NCBI RefSeq assembly: GCF_000348685.1
Contig: NZ_ANLA01000004.1
Coordinates: 620,001-684,000, forward strand
Origin: Xanthomarina gelatinilytica
Lineage (GTDB): Bacteria; Bacteroidota; Bacteroidia; Flavobacteriales; Flavobacteriaceae
Direction: 5' to 3'
DNA: 64,000 bases
Under the pieces are notes generated by a model. That model was not told the origin of the DNA. It searched no databases and worked only from the letters and a program-made list of their open reading frames with translations. The position numbers and the translations under genes were made by a program. The stretch's first letter is position 1, and each line of letters starts with the position of its first letter. Positions 7,843 through 16,031 of this stretch are shown one piece after another.

Positions 7843-8874
7843 ATGGAAGCGAACCACCCTAACATTCTTTTAATCTACACAGGAGGTACCATTGGGATGA
7901 TAAAAAACCCAAACACAGGGGAATTGAAGTCCTTCGATTTTAATAATTTGTTAAAACGTATTCCGGAATTAAAGTTGTTGAGTTGCAAAATTTCTACCGT
8001 TTCTTTTGAAGAACCTATAGATTCTTCCAACATGAACCCAGAATACTGGTTGCAAATGGCAGAAATTATAGAAGAAAACTACAATGCCTTTGATGGTTTT
8101 GTGGTGCTTCACGGAAGTGATACCATGAGCTATACAGCCTCTGCCTTAAGTTTTATGCTGGAAAATTTAGCCAAACCGGTAATTTTAACAGGATCCCAAT
8201 TGCCCATTGGGGATTTACGTACAGATGCCAAGGAAAACCTGATTACCACCATTCAAATGGCATCTTTAAGAAAAAACAACAAACCAGTTATTAGGGAAGT
8301 AGGCTTGTATTTTGAATACAAATTATATAGGGGCAACCGAACCACTAAAATAAATGCCGAGCATTTTGAAGCGTTCGAGTCATTAAATTACCCACATTTA
8401 GCAGAGTCTGGGGTTCATATTAAAATAAACAAGGAGGCCTTGTTTGTACCCAATACCAAAAAAAAGTTGGTAGTCCACAAAACATTGGATACCAATATTG
8501 CACTTATAAAACTATTTCCAGGCATATCAAAAACCATTTTGGAGGCAATAATCAATAATCCCAGTTTAAAAGGTATAATTTTGGAAACCTATGGAGCAGG
8601 AAATGCCACTACAGAACCTTGGTTCATTACTTTAATAGATCGGGCCATAAAAAGAGGGCTTCAAGTAGTAAATGTCACACAATGTTCTGGAGGGAGTGTC
8701 AATATGGGACAGTATGAAACCAGTTCAGAGTTAAAAAAAATAGGGGTAATTTCCGGAAAAGACATCACAACAGAGGCAGCCATAGTAAAATTAATGTATT
8801 TATTGGGAGAAAAAATTTCGGCTAACACCTTCAAAACCATATTTGAAACATCATTAAGAGGAGAATTGTCTTAA
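7843..8874 (+). CDS. ansA: Type I L-asparaginase
   Basis: 343 residues, hydrolysing L-asparagine to aspartate and ammonia. The chosen ATG at 7843 directly follows the TatD stop. The frame is open further upstream, but only over the TatD gene. It shows the first active-site threonine motif YTGGTIGM (residues 12-19), the second motif VVLHGSDTMSYTASAL near residue 87, and the LTGSQLPIGDLRTDAKENL segment. There is no signal peptide, which fits the cytoplasmic type I enzyme (AnsA) rather than a periplasmic type II enzyme. The following tRNA gene starts 74 bases downstream. Confidence 0.93.
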   Translation: MEANHPNILLIYTGGTIGMIKNPNTGELKSFDFNNLLKRIPELKLLSCKISTVSFEEPIDSSNMNPEYWLQMAEIIEENYNAFDGFVVLHGSDTMSYTASALSFMLENLAKPVILTGSQLPIGDLRTDAKENLITTIQMASLRKNNKPVIREVGLYFEYKLYRGNRTTKINAEHFEAFESLNYPHLAESGVHIKINKEALFVPNTKKKLVVHKTLDTNIALIKLFPGISKTILEAIINNPSLKGIILETYGAGNATTEPWFITLIDRAIKRGLQVVNVTQCSGGSVNMGQYETSSELKKIGVISGKDITTEAAIVKLMYLLGEKISANTFKTIFETSLRGELS

Positions 8875-8948
8875 AATTAACTTCCAAAATTTTTAGCTTT
8901 CAAAAGTTTTTTTGTTATTTGCCTATCGTATTATTGAATAATATAACT

Positions 8949-9036
8949 AGAGAGGTGGCCGAGTGGTCGAAGGCGCACGCCTGGAAAGTGTGTATACCCC
9001 AAAAGGGTATCGAGGGTTCGAATCCCTTCCTCTCTG
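8949..9036 (+). tRNA. tRNA-Ser (anticodon GGA)
   Basis: An 88-base cloverleaf. The acceptor arm AGAGAGG pairs with CCTCTCT at 9029-9035, with discriminator G at 9036. The anticodon stem CACGC/GTGTG has loop CTGGAAA with anticodon GGA at 8983-8985. A long variable arm (TACCCC/GGGTA) and the T loop GGTTCGAAT complete it, and the long variable arm fits serine. CCA is not encoded. It reads UCC and UCU codons. Confidence 0.97.
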
Positions 9037-9111
9037 CTGTTATTTTTATTTTTTAATCGTATTTTTTTTATATCTTTAACACTTTAACTAATAAAATTAA
9101 GAACAAGAACA

Positions 9112-9897
9112 ATGAAAAGATTATTTTCTATTCTAGCCATTACCGGGATGATGGCTTTCGGAACTGTTAATGCAAATACAACTGCAAACATAACAGCATC
9201 AATAGCAGCAACCGTTGCTAGTGTATCACAAGATGAAGCTGCTACAGATGAGGCAGCAACTGAAAATCTTGGATTTCACCAAGAACTTAAAAAACGTTTT
9301 ATAGAAGGTGGACCAGGTTTTATGGGGATCGTTCTATTGTGTTTAATTCTTGGTTTAGCAATTGCTATTGAAAGAATTATCTTTTTAAACCTGTCCACTA
9401 CAAATACTAAAAAATTAACTCAAGACGTAGAAGAAGCATTACAATCTGGTGGTGTTGAAGCTGCAAAAGAAGTATGTAGAAACACAAAAGGTCCTGTTGC
9501 CTCCATTTTCTATCAAGGTTTGGATAGAACAGACGAAGGTATCGAAGCTGCCGAAAAAGCCGTTATTGCTTATGGTGGTGTACAAATGGGGCAATTGGAG
9601 AAAAACGTATCTTGGATATCCTTGTTTATCGCTTTGGCCCCAATGTTAGGGTTCATGGGAACAGTAATCGGGATGATTCAAGCCTTTGATAAAATTGAAG
9701 CAGCAGGAGACATGCAACCTTCTTTAGTTGCAGGTGGTATTAAAGTAGCACTTTTAACAACTGTATTTGGTCTAATTGTTGCTATTATACTTCAAGTATT
9801 CTACAATTACATTATTGCAAAAATTGATAGCATTGTAAACGATATGGAAGATGCATCAATTACTTTAATGGATTTATTGATTAGAAACAAGAAGTAA
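9112..9897 (+). CDS. exbB: ExbB/TolQ/MotA family proton channel protein
   Basis: 261 residues. It has an N-terminal signal-peptide-like helix (MKRLFSILAITGMMAFGTVNA), a linker rich in Ala, Thr and Glu, then the three ExbB transmembrane helices: FMGIVLLCLILGLAIAIERI near residue 72, WISLFIALAPMLGFMGTVIGM near 165, and IKVALLTTVFGLIVAIILQV near 207. The L-G-F-M-G-T-V-x-G-M segment is the family signature. ExbB forms the inner-membrane ring that couples the proton gradient to TonB, and the cleavable N-terminus is a common Bacteroidota variant. It is the first gene of a four-gene operon with a membrane protein and two ExbD proteins. Confidence 0.93.
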   Translation: MKRLFSILAITGMMAFGTVNANTTANITASIAATVASVSQDEAATDEAATENLGFHQELKKRFIEGGPGFMGIVLLCLILGLAIAIERIIFLNLSTTNTKKLTQDVEEALQSGGVEAAKEVCRNTKGPVASIFYQGLDRTDEGIEAAEKAVIAYGGVQMGQLEKNVSWISLFIALAPMLGFMGTVIGMIQAFDKIEAAGDMQPSLVAGGIKVALLTTVFGLIVAIILQVFYNYIIAKIDSIVNDMEDASITLMDLLIRNKK

Positions 9898-9922
9898 TAA
9901 TAACCTAAAAACACATGAAACA

Positions 9923-10342
9923 ATGAGTTTACATAAAATATTAAAAATTATTGTTGGAATACTTTCAGTAGTAGGTGTCATATTCGCTTTAATGATTATG
10001 TCCGGAAACGAAGGTATGATAGACAATATGATGTATGTTACTTATGTAGTCCTTGCGCTTATACTAGCTTTAGTTCTAGTTTATGTGATTAAAGGATTAT
10101 TTGCAGGTGACATAAAAAAGACCCTACTTTCTGTAGGGGCATTCTTGGTGATTCTTGTAATTTCTTATGCCATGTCTTCAGGTACAGATTTGGATTTAGA
10201 ACCTTTTACCAGTAAAGGCGTTGATATTACAGAAGCAACCTCTAAATATGTTGGAGCAGGATTGTATGCATTCTATGCTTTGGCTATTATAGCAATTGGC
10301 GCGATGGCGTTATCTGGAATTAAAAAAATATTTAATAAATAA
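9923..10342 (+). CDS. Small polytopic membrane protein within the ExbBD operon
   Basis: 139 residues with four predicted transmembrane helices: ILKIIVGILSVVGVIFALMI, MYVTYVVLALILALVLVYVI, LLSVGAFLVILVISYAM and AGLYAFYALAIIAIGAMAL. It has no known catalytic motif. It sits between exbB (25 bases upstream) and the first exbD gene (two bases downstream), which implies a role in assembly or function of this energy-transduction complex. I remember similar hypothetical proteins at this position in other flavobacteria, so it looks like a lineage-specific accessory subunit. That role is inferred from position only. Confidence 0.8.
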   Translation: MSLHKILKIIVGILSVVGVIFALMIMSGNEGMIDNMMYVTYVVLALILALVLVYVIKGLFAGDIKKTLLSVGAFLVILVISYAMSSGTDLDLEPFTSKGVDITEATSKYVGAGLYAFYALAIIAIGAMALSGIKKIFNK

Positions 10343-10344
10343 TT

Positions 10345-10983
10345 ATGGCAAAAAGATCAGCACCAGAAGTGAATGCAGGCTCGATGGCTGACATTGCTTT
10401 CTTACTCCTTATATTTTTCTTGGTTACCACAACCATAGAGACAGATTCTGGACTAAACAGAAAACTGCCTCCAATTGATGATACAGAACAAGAAGATGTT
10501 ATTATTAAAGAGAAAAACATTTTTCAACTGAATGTGAATAAAAACAACCAATTGTTCTTAAAAACAGGAGGAGAGGAAAAAGTAATTCAAATAAAAGACC
10601 TACGTAAAGCTGCTGTTGCCTTCCTAGATAATGGTGGTGGAACAGGTCCTGATGCCTGTAAGCGTTGTCAAGGAAAGAAAAACCCGAGATCTTCGGATAA
10701 CTTCGATAAGGCCATTATTTCGTTGCAAAGTGATAGAGCTACCAAATACGATACGTATATAGCCGTTCAAAACGAAATAATTGCAGCTTACAATACCTTA
10801 AGAAACAGAGAGTTTGAAAGAAGTTTTCCTAACTTGGGAATGAGCTTTGTGGAAGCAGAAAAACGCTATTCGGATCCTAGAACTCCTTCAACAGAAAAAG
10901 CGAAATTAAAAGATAAATTGGAAGAAATTAAAATTTTAATTCCTCAAAAATTCTCTGAAGCAGAACCTAAAAAGTCTAATTAG
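10345..10983 (+). CDS. exbD: ExbD/TolR family biopolymer transport protein (first copy)
   Basis: 212 residues. A short cytosolic N-terminus leads to one transmembrane helix (MADIAFLLLIFFLVTTTIE, residues 14-32) carrying the essential Asp at position 16, followed by a periplasmic domain. The periplasmic part is longer than in proteobacterial ExbD (about 140 residues total there). It contains a cysteine pair in DACKRCQGKKNP near residues 98-109 that could form a disulfide or bind metal. The protein should partner with ExbB in proton-driven energy transfer to TonB. It follows the small membrane protein by two bases and precedes a second exbD by 13 bases. Confidence 0.9.
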   Translation: MAKRSAPEVNAGSMADIAFLLLIFFLVTTTIETDSGLNRKLPPIDDTEQEDVIIKEKNIFQLNVNKNNQLFLKTGGEEKVIQIKDLRKAAVAFLDNGGGTGPDACKRCQGKKNPRSSDNFDKAIISLQSDRATKYDTYIAVQNEIIAAYNTLRNREFERSFPNLGMSFVEAEKRYSDPRTPSTEKAKLKDKLEEIKILIPQKFSEAEPKKSN

Positions 10984-10996
10984 ATAAACAAAACAT

Positions 10997-11482
10997 ATGT
11001 CTAAATTTAAAAAGAAAAAAGGAGGCGATTTGCCAGCTATCTCTACAGCATCTTTACCTGATATTGTATTCATGCTCTTATTCTTTTTCATGGTGGCAAC
11101 TGTTATGAGACAGAACACCCTTATGATTGAGAATAACTTGCCATTTGCAGATCAAGTTGAGAAGCTGGATAAAAAAGATTTGGTAATGTATATCTATGCA
11201 GGAAAACCTAGTAGTAATTATAAATCTACCTATGGTACCGAAGCCAGAATTCAGCTAAACGATAAGTTTGCAGAGGTTTCTGAAATTCCAGCATTTATTG
11301 CTGCAGAACGCGCTTCCAAAAGAGAAGAATTGATCCCGTTTTTAACTACTGCCCTAAAAGTGGACAGTGATGCCAACATGGGATTGGTTACAGATATTAA
11401 ACAGGAATTACGTAAAGTAAATGCACTTAAAATTAATTATACAACCAAAAAAGGTGATGCCTTACAAGGGTTGAAAAAATAA
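10997..11482 (+). CDS. exbD: ExbD/TolR family biopolymer transport protein (second copy)
   Basis: 161 residues. The N-terminus (SKFKKKKGGDLPAISTASLPDIVFMLLFFFMVATVM) places the key Asp of ExbD at the start of the single transmembrane helix. The periplasmic domain is shorter than in the upstream paralogue and lacks the cysteine pair. Paired, non-identical ExbD proteins are common in Bacteroidota and may form heterodimers inside one ExbB pentamer. It is the last gene of the operon, followed by a strong terminator at 11508. Confidence 0.9.
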   Translation: MSKFKKKKGGDLPAISTASLPDIVFMLLFFFMVATVMRQNTLMIENNLPFADQVEKLDKKDLVMYIYAGKPSSNYKSTYGTEARIQLNDKFAEVSEIPAFIAAERASKREELIPFLTTALKVDSDANMGLVTDIKQELRKVNALKINYTTKKGDALQGLKK

Positions 11483-11507
11483 TTGAATTCTTAATTTTAT
11501 ATTATTT

Positions 11508-11537
11508 AAAGGCGTTTTGAGCAATCTTAACGCCTTT
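11508..11537 (+). terminator. Terminator of the exbB-exbD operon
   Basis: AAAGGCGTT pairs with AACGCCTTT across a 12-base loop, and the stem is followed by TGTTTTATTTTT. It lies 26 bases after the last exbD stop. Confidence 0.8.
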
Positions 11538-11574
11538 TGTTTTATTTTTAGTTATATAAATGGTATCTATCAAT

Positions 11575-12279
11575 ATGAAGCTTCAAATTGCTTTTACATT
11601 ACTTTTTTTGTGCGTAACCACACTTTTTTCCCAAGAAGTTGCCATAGACTCTTCCAAGGTTGTAGACACCAAATACAGGGAAGATCAGTTCTATCTAGCC
11701 ATAACTTATAACCTCTTGGCAAATAAACCTCAAAACGTTTCACAAACAGGCTTTTCCAGTGGGTTTCATTTCGGGTACATTAGGGACTTTCCTTTAAACA
11801 AACGAAGAAATTTTGGCTTGGGCTTGGGCTTGGGAGCTTCCATTAACTCTTACAACCATAATATTTATGTGTTTGAAGATGATAAGGGCAACATAAGCTA
11901 TGCCAATTTAAACGATCTGGATCTCAGCTATTCCAAAAACAAGTTTGCCACTTACCTTTTTGAAGTGCCTTTGGAAGTGAGGTGGCGAACCTCTACGGCT
12001 ACCGAATATAAATTCTGGAGAATTTATACAGGCTTTAAAATGGGATATTTGGTGGCAAGCTCCACGAAGTTTAAAGGAAGTGGAGGGAAAGTAAAAAACA
12101 GTAATATAAGTGATTTTAATAATCTTCAATACGGCCTAAGCTTTAGTGCTGGTTACAACACCTGGAATTTCCATATTTATTATTCTTTAAACCCAATTTT
12201 AAATAAGGATGCCAAATTGGATGGAGAAACCATAGACATGTCTGCCATTAAATTTGGGTTGATTTTCTATATTTTATAA
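11575..12279 (+). CDS. Outer-membrane beta-barrel protein (PorT-like)
   Basis: 234 residues from the ATG at 11575, which starts a good signal peptide (MKLQIAFTLLFLCVTTLFSQ). A second in-frame ATG five codons upstream is possible. The mature protein consists of alternating amphipathic strands (FYLAITYNLLANKP, FGLGLGLGASINSY, RIYTGFKMGYLVASS, LQYGLSFSAGYNTW), ending in IKFGLIFYIL. This is the layout of PorT/OmpW-size outer-membrane barrels. The best-known relative, PorT, is needed for type IX secretion, but assignment to that role cannot be made from sequence reading alone. It follows the ExbBD operon after a terminator. Confidence 0.8.
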   Translation: MKLQIAFTLLFLCVTTLFSQEVAIDSSKVVDTKYREDQFYLAITYNLLANKPQNVSQTGFSSGFHFGYIRDFPLNKRRNFGLGLGLGASINSYNHNIYVFEDDKGNISYANLNDLDLSYSKNKFATYLFEVPLEVRWRTSTATEYKFWRIYTGFKMGYLVASSTKFKGSGGKVKNSNISDFNNLQYGLSFSAGYNTWNFHIYYSLNPILNKDAKLDGETIDMSAIKFGLIFYIL

Positions 12280-12379
12280 AAATCCAAATCTTTAAGAAGC
12301 TATCTTATTTAAAAATACAATCCTTAATTCCCTTCAGTCTATGTTCTTGATTCTTGAAGCGAAGCGGTCTTAATTCTAT

Positions 12380-13006
12380 TTATAACCAGTAATTCACTAA
12401 TATAAGTTGAGGTAGCAAACCAATAAAGGCACCTATCAACAACTCTATAGGTGTATGTGCTTTTAAATGAAGTCTGGAAGTGGCAATGGCACCAATTAAA
12501 ATAAACATAAGTGCCAAGGTCCCATTGATATTAATGCTAAAATGAATGCTAAGCGCTATATAGAACATGGTAACACCACAAACGGCTATCATATGAATAC
12601 TGGCTTTAAAGTTTAAAAGAGCCAATATAAAACAGGCTAGGGTGGAAATTAAAATACCAACAAAAAAATAGTACAATTCAATAATCTCGGTAGGAGGAAG
12701 CACGCGATTTATAATTAAAACGCTAATACACCCATTAATGAACAAGGGGAGGATTCTTTCTTTGGTGCTATTTAAATAAAAAGATTGAACCTGTCCTATG
12801 TTTTTTAACAAATAATACAGCAAAATAGGTAAAAAGATGGTCAAGATGCTCAACGAAATAATCTTGGCCCTAATTATTTCCATGGGAATAAACCTGGGCG
12901 ATTTTGAAAAGTAAAAAACCACACCTAATAACGGCATAAGGACAGGATGAAAAATAAACGAGATACTTTTTAAAAGCTGATTCAAATTCTTATCATTTAA
13001 TTCCAC
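12380..13006 (-). CDS. PAP2-like integral membrane protein
   Basis: 208 residues, almost entirely transmembrane, with about six helices. Near the C-terminus SRLHLKAHTPIELLIGAFIGLLP resembles the third motif of PAP2 phosphatases (S-R-x(n)-H-x(3)-D-x(2)-G), with Glu where Asp is usual. An upstream KASIHM segment may correspond to the P-S-G-H motif but lacks the P-S-G-H sequence itself. It is therefore probably a PAP2-fold protein with uncertain activity on lipid phosphates. It follows rpoN by six bases and is probably co-transcribed with it. Confidence 0.7.
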   Translation of the reverse strand: MELNDKNLNQLLKSISFIFHPVLMPLLGVVFYFSKSPRFIPMEIIRAKIISLSILTIFLPILLYYLLKNIGQVQSFYLNSTKERILPLFINGCISVLIINRVLPPTEIIELYYFFVGILISTLACFILALLNFKASIHMIAVCGVTMFYIALSIHFSININGTLALMFILIGAIATSRLHLKAHTPIELLIGAFIGLLPQLILVNYWL

Positions 13007-13012
13007 AAACCA

Positions 13013-14470
13013 TTAAATCTTCTTACGCAACCTGGCTACTGGAATATCCAATTGCTCTCTGTATTTGGCAACCGTTCTTCTGGCTATAGGATAGCCCTTT
13101 TCCTTTAAAATTTTAGCTAAGGCATCGTCCGTTAAAGGCTTTTTCTTGTTTTCCTCCTCGATAACCGTTTCCAGGATTTTTTTAATCTCCCTGGTGGAAA
13201 CCTCTTCGCCTTGATCGTTGGTCATTGATTCCGAAAAGAACTCCTTTATCAGTTTGGTGCCATAAGGTGTGTCTACATATTTACTATTGGCCACTCTGGA
13301 AACGGTGGACACATCCATGTCTATTTCGTCTGCAATGTCTTTTAGGATCATAGGTCTTAACTTGCGCTCATCGCCTGTTAAAAAATATTCTTTTTGATAG
13401 TGCATAATGGCACTCATGGTAACAAATAACGTCTGCTGACGTTGCTTTATGGCATCTATAAACCACTTGGCAGCATCCAGTTTTTGCTTGATAAACATGA
13501 CAGCATCTTTCTGCGATTTCGATTTGTCCTTAGACTCTTTGTAACCCTTCAGCATGTTGTTGTATTCCCTGGATACATGAAGTTCTGGCGCATTTCTACC
13601 GTTAAGGGTTAGTTCAAGCTCACCATCTACAATTTTAATGGCAAAATCTGGCACAACATGTTCCACTATGCGGTTGTTTCCGGAATAGGAGCCGCCAGGT
13701 TTGGGGTTTAAATGTTCTATCTCGTCTATGGCATCTTTAAGTTGCTGTTCGGTAACGTCAAACTTTTGAAGCAGTTTCTTGTAGTGCTTTTTGGTAAACA
13801 TCTCAAACGCATTGTCTATAATATCAATGGCCAACTCCACATCTGGACGTTTCTCCTTTCTATGCAATTGAATGCTTAAACACTCCTGAAGGTTTCTGGC
13901 TCCAACACCAGCAGGATCCAATTGATGGACTATTTTCAAGACTTTTTCTATTTCATCTTCAGTGGTATAAATGTTTTGGGTAAAAGCCAAATCGTCCATA
14001 ATATCAGGTAAGGAACGACGGATATAACCACTTTCATCAATACTGCCTACAAGGAATTCGGCAATATCAAACTCATCATCGGTAAGCCTAAAGGTATTTA
14101 ATTGGTTGATTAAATGTTGCGTAAAAGAGGTTCCAGCAGCATAAGGCATGGTTTTTTCTTCATCATCACTACTGTAGTTATTGGCTTGGGTTCTATAATC
14201 AGGGACATCGTCGTCGCTTAAATAGTCGTCCACGTTAATGTCGTCTGCATTTATAGAGTCATTGTCATCGTCATAATCGTTGCTATTATCAAAATCGTCA
14301 TCGTATTCATCCAATGGTTCTTTACCACTTTCCAAAGCTGGATTCTCCTCCAACTCTTGTTTCAAGCGTTGCTCAAAGGCTTGCGTGGGCAATTGTATCA
14401 ACTTCATCAATTGGATTTGCTGAGGTGATAACTTTTGTGATAATTTAAATTGTAAATATTGTTTAAGCAT
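13013..14470 (-). CDS. rpoN: RNA polymerase sigma-54 factor
   Basis: 485 residues. The N-terminal activator-interaction region is present (QFKLSQKLSPQQIQLMKLIQ and LEENPALE), followed by a strongly acidic linker of Asp and Asn residues at about 50-95. The core-binding domain includes the LDPAGVGARNLQECL motif near 190. The DNA-binding part includes ADEIDMDVSTVSRVANSKYVDTPYG near 375-400 and the RpoN box ARRTVAKYRE at about 460-469. RpoN directs polymerase to -24/-12 promoters and needs an AAA+ activator, none of which is encoded here. It is transcribed towards the PAP2-like gene. asnS lies in the same direction about 5 kb upstream, beyond the accessory island. Confidence 0.97.
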   Translation of the reverse strand: MLKQYLQFKLSQKLSPQQIQLMKLIQLPTQAFEQRLKQELEENPALESGKEPLDEYDDDFDNSNDYDDDNDSINADDINVDDYLSDDDVPDYRTQANNYSSDDEEKTMPYAAGTSFTQHLINQLNTFRLTDDEFDIAEFLVGSIDESGYIRRSLPDIMDDLAFTQNIYTTEDEIEKVLKIVHQLDPAGVGARNLQECLSIQLHRKEKRPDVELAIDIIDNAFEMFTKKHYKKLLQKFDVTEQQLKDAIDEIEHLNPKPGGSYSGNNRIVEHVVPDFAIKIVDGELELTLNGRNAPELHVSREYNNMLKGYKESKDKSKSQKDAVMFIKQKLDAAKWFIDAIKQRQQTLFVTMSAIMHYQKEYFLTGDERKLRPMILKDIADEIDMDVSTVSRVANSKYVDTPYGTKLIKEFFSESMTNDQGEEVSTREIKKILETVIEEENKKKPLTDDALAKILKEKGYPIARRTVAKYREQLDIPVARLRKKI

Positions 14471-14624
14471 TGTTTGGGTTTACTATAAAAATAAAAAAAA
14501 CAATCTATATTTTTTAATTAACGAAGATAGTTTTTACTTCAAACATTCTCTAACTATTAGATGTTTTTTGTAAATTTATAAACTACTCTTTAAGGTTATA
14601 GTTAATAGTCCCTAAAATAATCTT

Positions 14625-15518
14625 ATGAAAAAAGTATTACAAATCATATTATTCTTTGCTTTTTTAAATATTTATGCTCAAGAAATAAAGGAGTATAGAA
14701 TTTTAAGTGTTGTAGATTCTATGCCAATTGAAAATGCATATATCACAGCTGATAATTGGCTGAAAACAATTACAGACAAGAAAGGATTTTTCAAGCTTTC
14801 AGGAGATTATCAAAATATTCAAATTAGTCATCTTGCGTTTAAGGCCAAAATTGTTAAATATAAAACAATGGTTATAAATAAAATAACATATCTCGAAGCA
14901 GATGAGAAGGTCTTAAATGAAGTTATAATAACTAATAAAAAAAAGATAAAAACACTTCTTCCAAGCAATGATTATAAATTTTTTAAAAGGGATAGTTATA
15001 TGGTAAACCAGAATTCTGTTTATACAACCTTTATACCTAATGAAATAGAAAATACATGTTTCATTAATAAAATTATTATAGAGGTTGGTGATAATATGAA
15101 CTCATCAAAGCTATATAATATCCCTTTTAGAGTAAATCTATACACTGTTAATAATAATACAGGGCTACCCGATAAAAAAATATTAGATGAAAGCATATTA
15201 ACATCTCAAAATAAAAATAGAAAAAACAATTTTATTTATGTTGATATTAGAGATTTTGATATTGAATTTCCCAAAGAAGGCATTTTCGTTGCTGTTGAAA
15301 GTTTAAATTTATTAGAACTTGAAGAAATGAAAACATTAAGTGGTCAATTACCCTCATTTAAAGCAATCAAGAATAAAAATAAATATGTAACATATAGTAG
15401 GATTTATTCATGGGATAGATTAACTAAGACAAAGGATACAATTTATAAAGATTGGATTGATAAAATTCTTCCTTTACCAAAATTTGTTTTCAATTTCGGA
15501 ATTGAAGTACAATATTAA
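14625..15518 (+). CDS. Secreted protein with carboxypeptidase-like regulatory domain
   Basis: 297 residues with a signal peptide (MKKVLQIILFFAFLNIYAQ). Residues about 22-100 look like a carboxypeptidase-D regulatory-like beta-sandwich: EYRILSVVDSMPIENAYITA, ITDKKGFFKLSG and IQISHLAFKAKIVK, then LEADEKVLNEVIITNKKK. That last segment is the join usually seen before a TonB plug or barrel. No barrel follows. The remaining 170 residues contain VNLYTVNNNTGLPDKKIL and show no family I know. Base composition is clearly AT-richer than the flanking rpoN and asnS genes. As the first gene of the accessory island it may belong with the peptide system, but that is inferred from position. Confidence 0.7.
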   Translation: MKKVLQIILFFAFLNIYAQEIKEYRILSVVDSMPIENAYITADNWLKTITDKKGFFKLSGDYQNIQISHLAFKAKIVKYKTMVINKITYLEADEKVLNEVIITNKKKIKTLLPSNDYKFFKRDSYMVNQNSVYTTFIPNEIENTCFINKIIIEVGDNMNSSKLYNIPFRVNLYTVNNNTGLPDKKILDESILTSQNKNRKNNFIYVDIRDFDIEFPKEGIFVAVESLNLLELEEMKTLSGQLPSFKAIKNKNKYVTYSRIYSWDRLTKTKDTIYKDWIDKILPLPKFVFNFGIEVQY

Positions 15519-15826
15519 TTTTTATTAGTATGAATTTTCACTTTTCATTTATATTAATTTATATGCAATAAATTTTACACAAGTGTTATTAATTACTAAG
15601 AGAGAGTATCCTAAAGAGTATAATAGAAGTGATTTGTTGTATTTTATATAAAAACTTTCTGAAACAGTTTTAAAAAATAAGATTAATAAAGTGCAAATAC
15701 CTGAAAAACAAAATATATAAGTTTTAAACAGTAAATGTATTAAATAAAATTCTCTTGCAAGGAGTAGACATAAACTGTAAGTGTCTTTAAGTGTTTGCAG
15801 CAATTAATTTCATTAAACTTATAATT
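15519..15826. other. AT-rich intergenic region before the leader-peptide gene
   Basis: Very AT-rich. Stops occur in all plus-strand frames. The one minus-strand open frame of 84 codons has low-complexity hydrophobic composition and no ribosome-binding or family signal, so I do not call it. The region presumably holds the promoter of the peptide gene, but no clean TTTG-N19-TAnnTTTG pair is visible. Confidence 0.5.
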
Positions 15827-15967
15827 ATGAAAAACATATTAAATTTAGGAGTGCCCTTAACCAAAGAGGCGCAAAAGTCAATATTGGGTGGCAATCCAGA
15901 ATTAGTTTGTCTCGTTGAATTTTGTTGGATCAATGGTCAACCGGCTTTATGCGAAGTATGTGAATAG
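15827..15967 (+). CDS. Double-glycine leader peptide precursor (bacteriocin-like), 46 residues
   Basis: A short gene missed by length cut-offs. ATG at 15827, stop TAG at 15965-15967. The leader begins MKNILNLGVP and ends LTKEAQKSILGG, with Gly-Gly at residues 21-22. This fits the Bacteroidota double-glycine leader pattern that C39 peptidase-exporters cleave. The predicted 24-residue product has four cysteines (residues 28, 33, 42, 45; spacing C-x4-C-x8-C-x2-C), one Trp, four Glu and no Lys or Arg, so it is acidic and unlike typical cationic bacteriocins. A strong terminator follows ten bases after the stop. The MG2/TonB-plug gene and a truncated C39 exporter lie downstream. The product's activity is unknown. 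Confidence 0.8.
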   Translation: MKNILNLGVPLTKEAQKSILGGNPELVCLVEFCWINGQPALCEVCE

Positions 15968-15976
15968 CGTTATTTA

Positions 15977-16005
15977 TACAGAGAGAAAATCTATTTCTCT
16001 CTGTA
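15977..16005 (+). terminator. Hairpin terminator/attenuator after the leader-peptide gene
   Basis: A perfect 12-bp stem (TACAGAGAGAAA with TTTCTCTCTGTA) around the loop ATCTA, followed by TTTTT. It separates the peptide gene from the large downstream gene, which suggests most transcripts stop here so the peptide is made in excess. Confidence 0.85.
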
Positions 16006-16031
16006 TTTTTAAATTTTATAAACAATTTAAA

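Noticed and set aside
7843-8874. Antitoxin or mobile-element association of the asparaginase and tRNA-Ser region
   Set aside because: There is no integrase, direct repeat or duplicated tRNA end near tRNA-Ser.
15549-15803. 84-codon minus-strand open frame upstream of the leader-peptide gene
   Set aside because: It is AT-driven, hydrophobic and low in complexity, has no clear ribosome-binding site, and opposes all genes of the island.
15915-16031. Upstream in-frame start for the MG2/TonB-plug protein
   Set aside because: It would overlap the leader-peptide gene and the terminator, while the ATG at 16032 begins a clean signal peptide.
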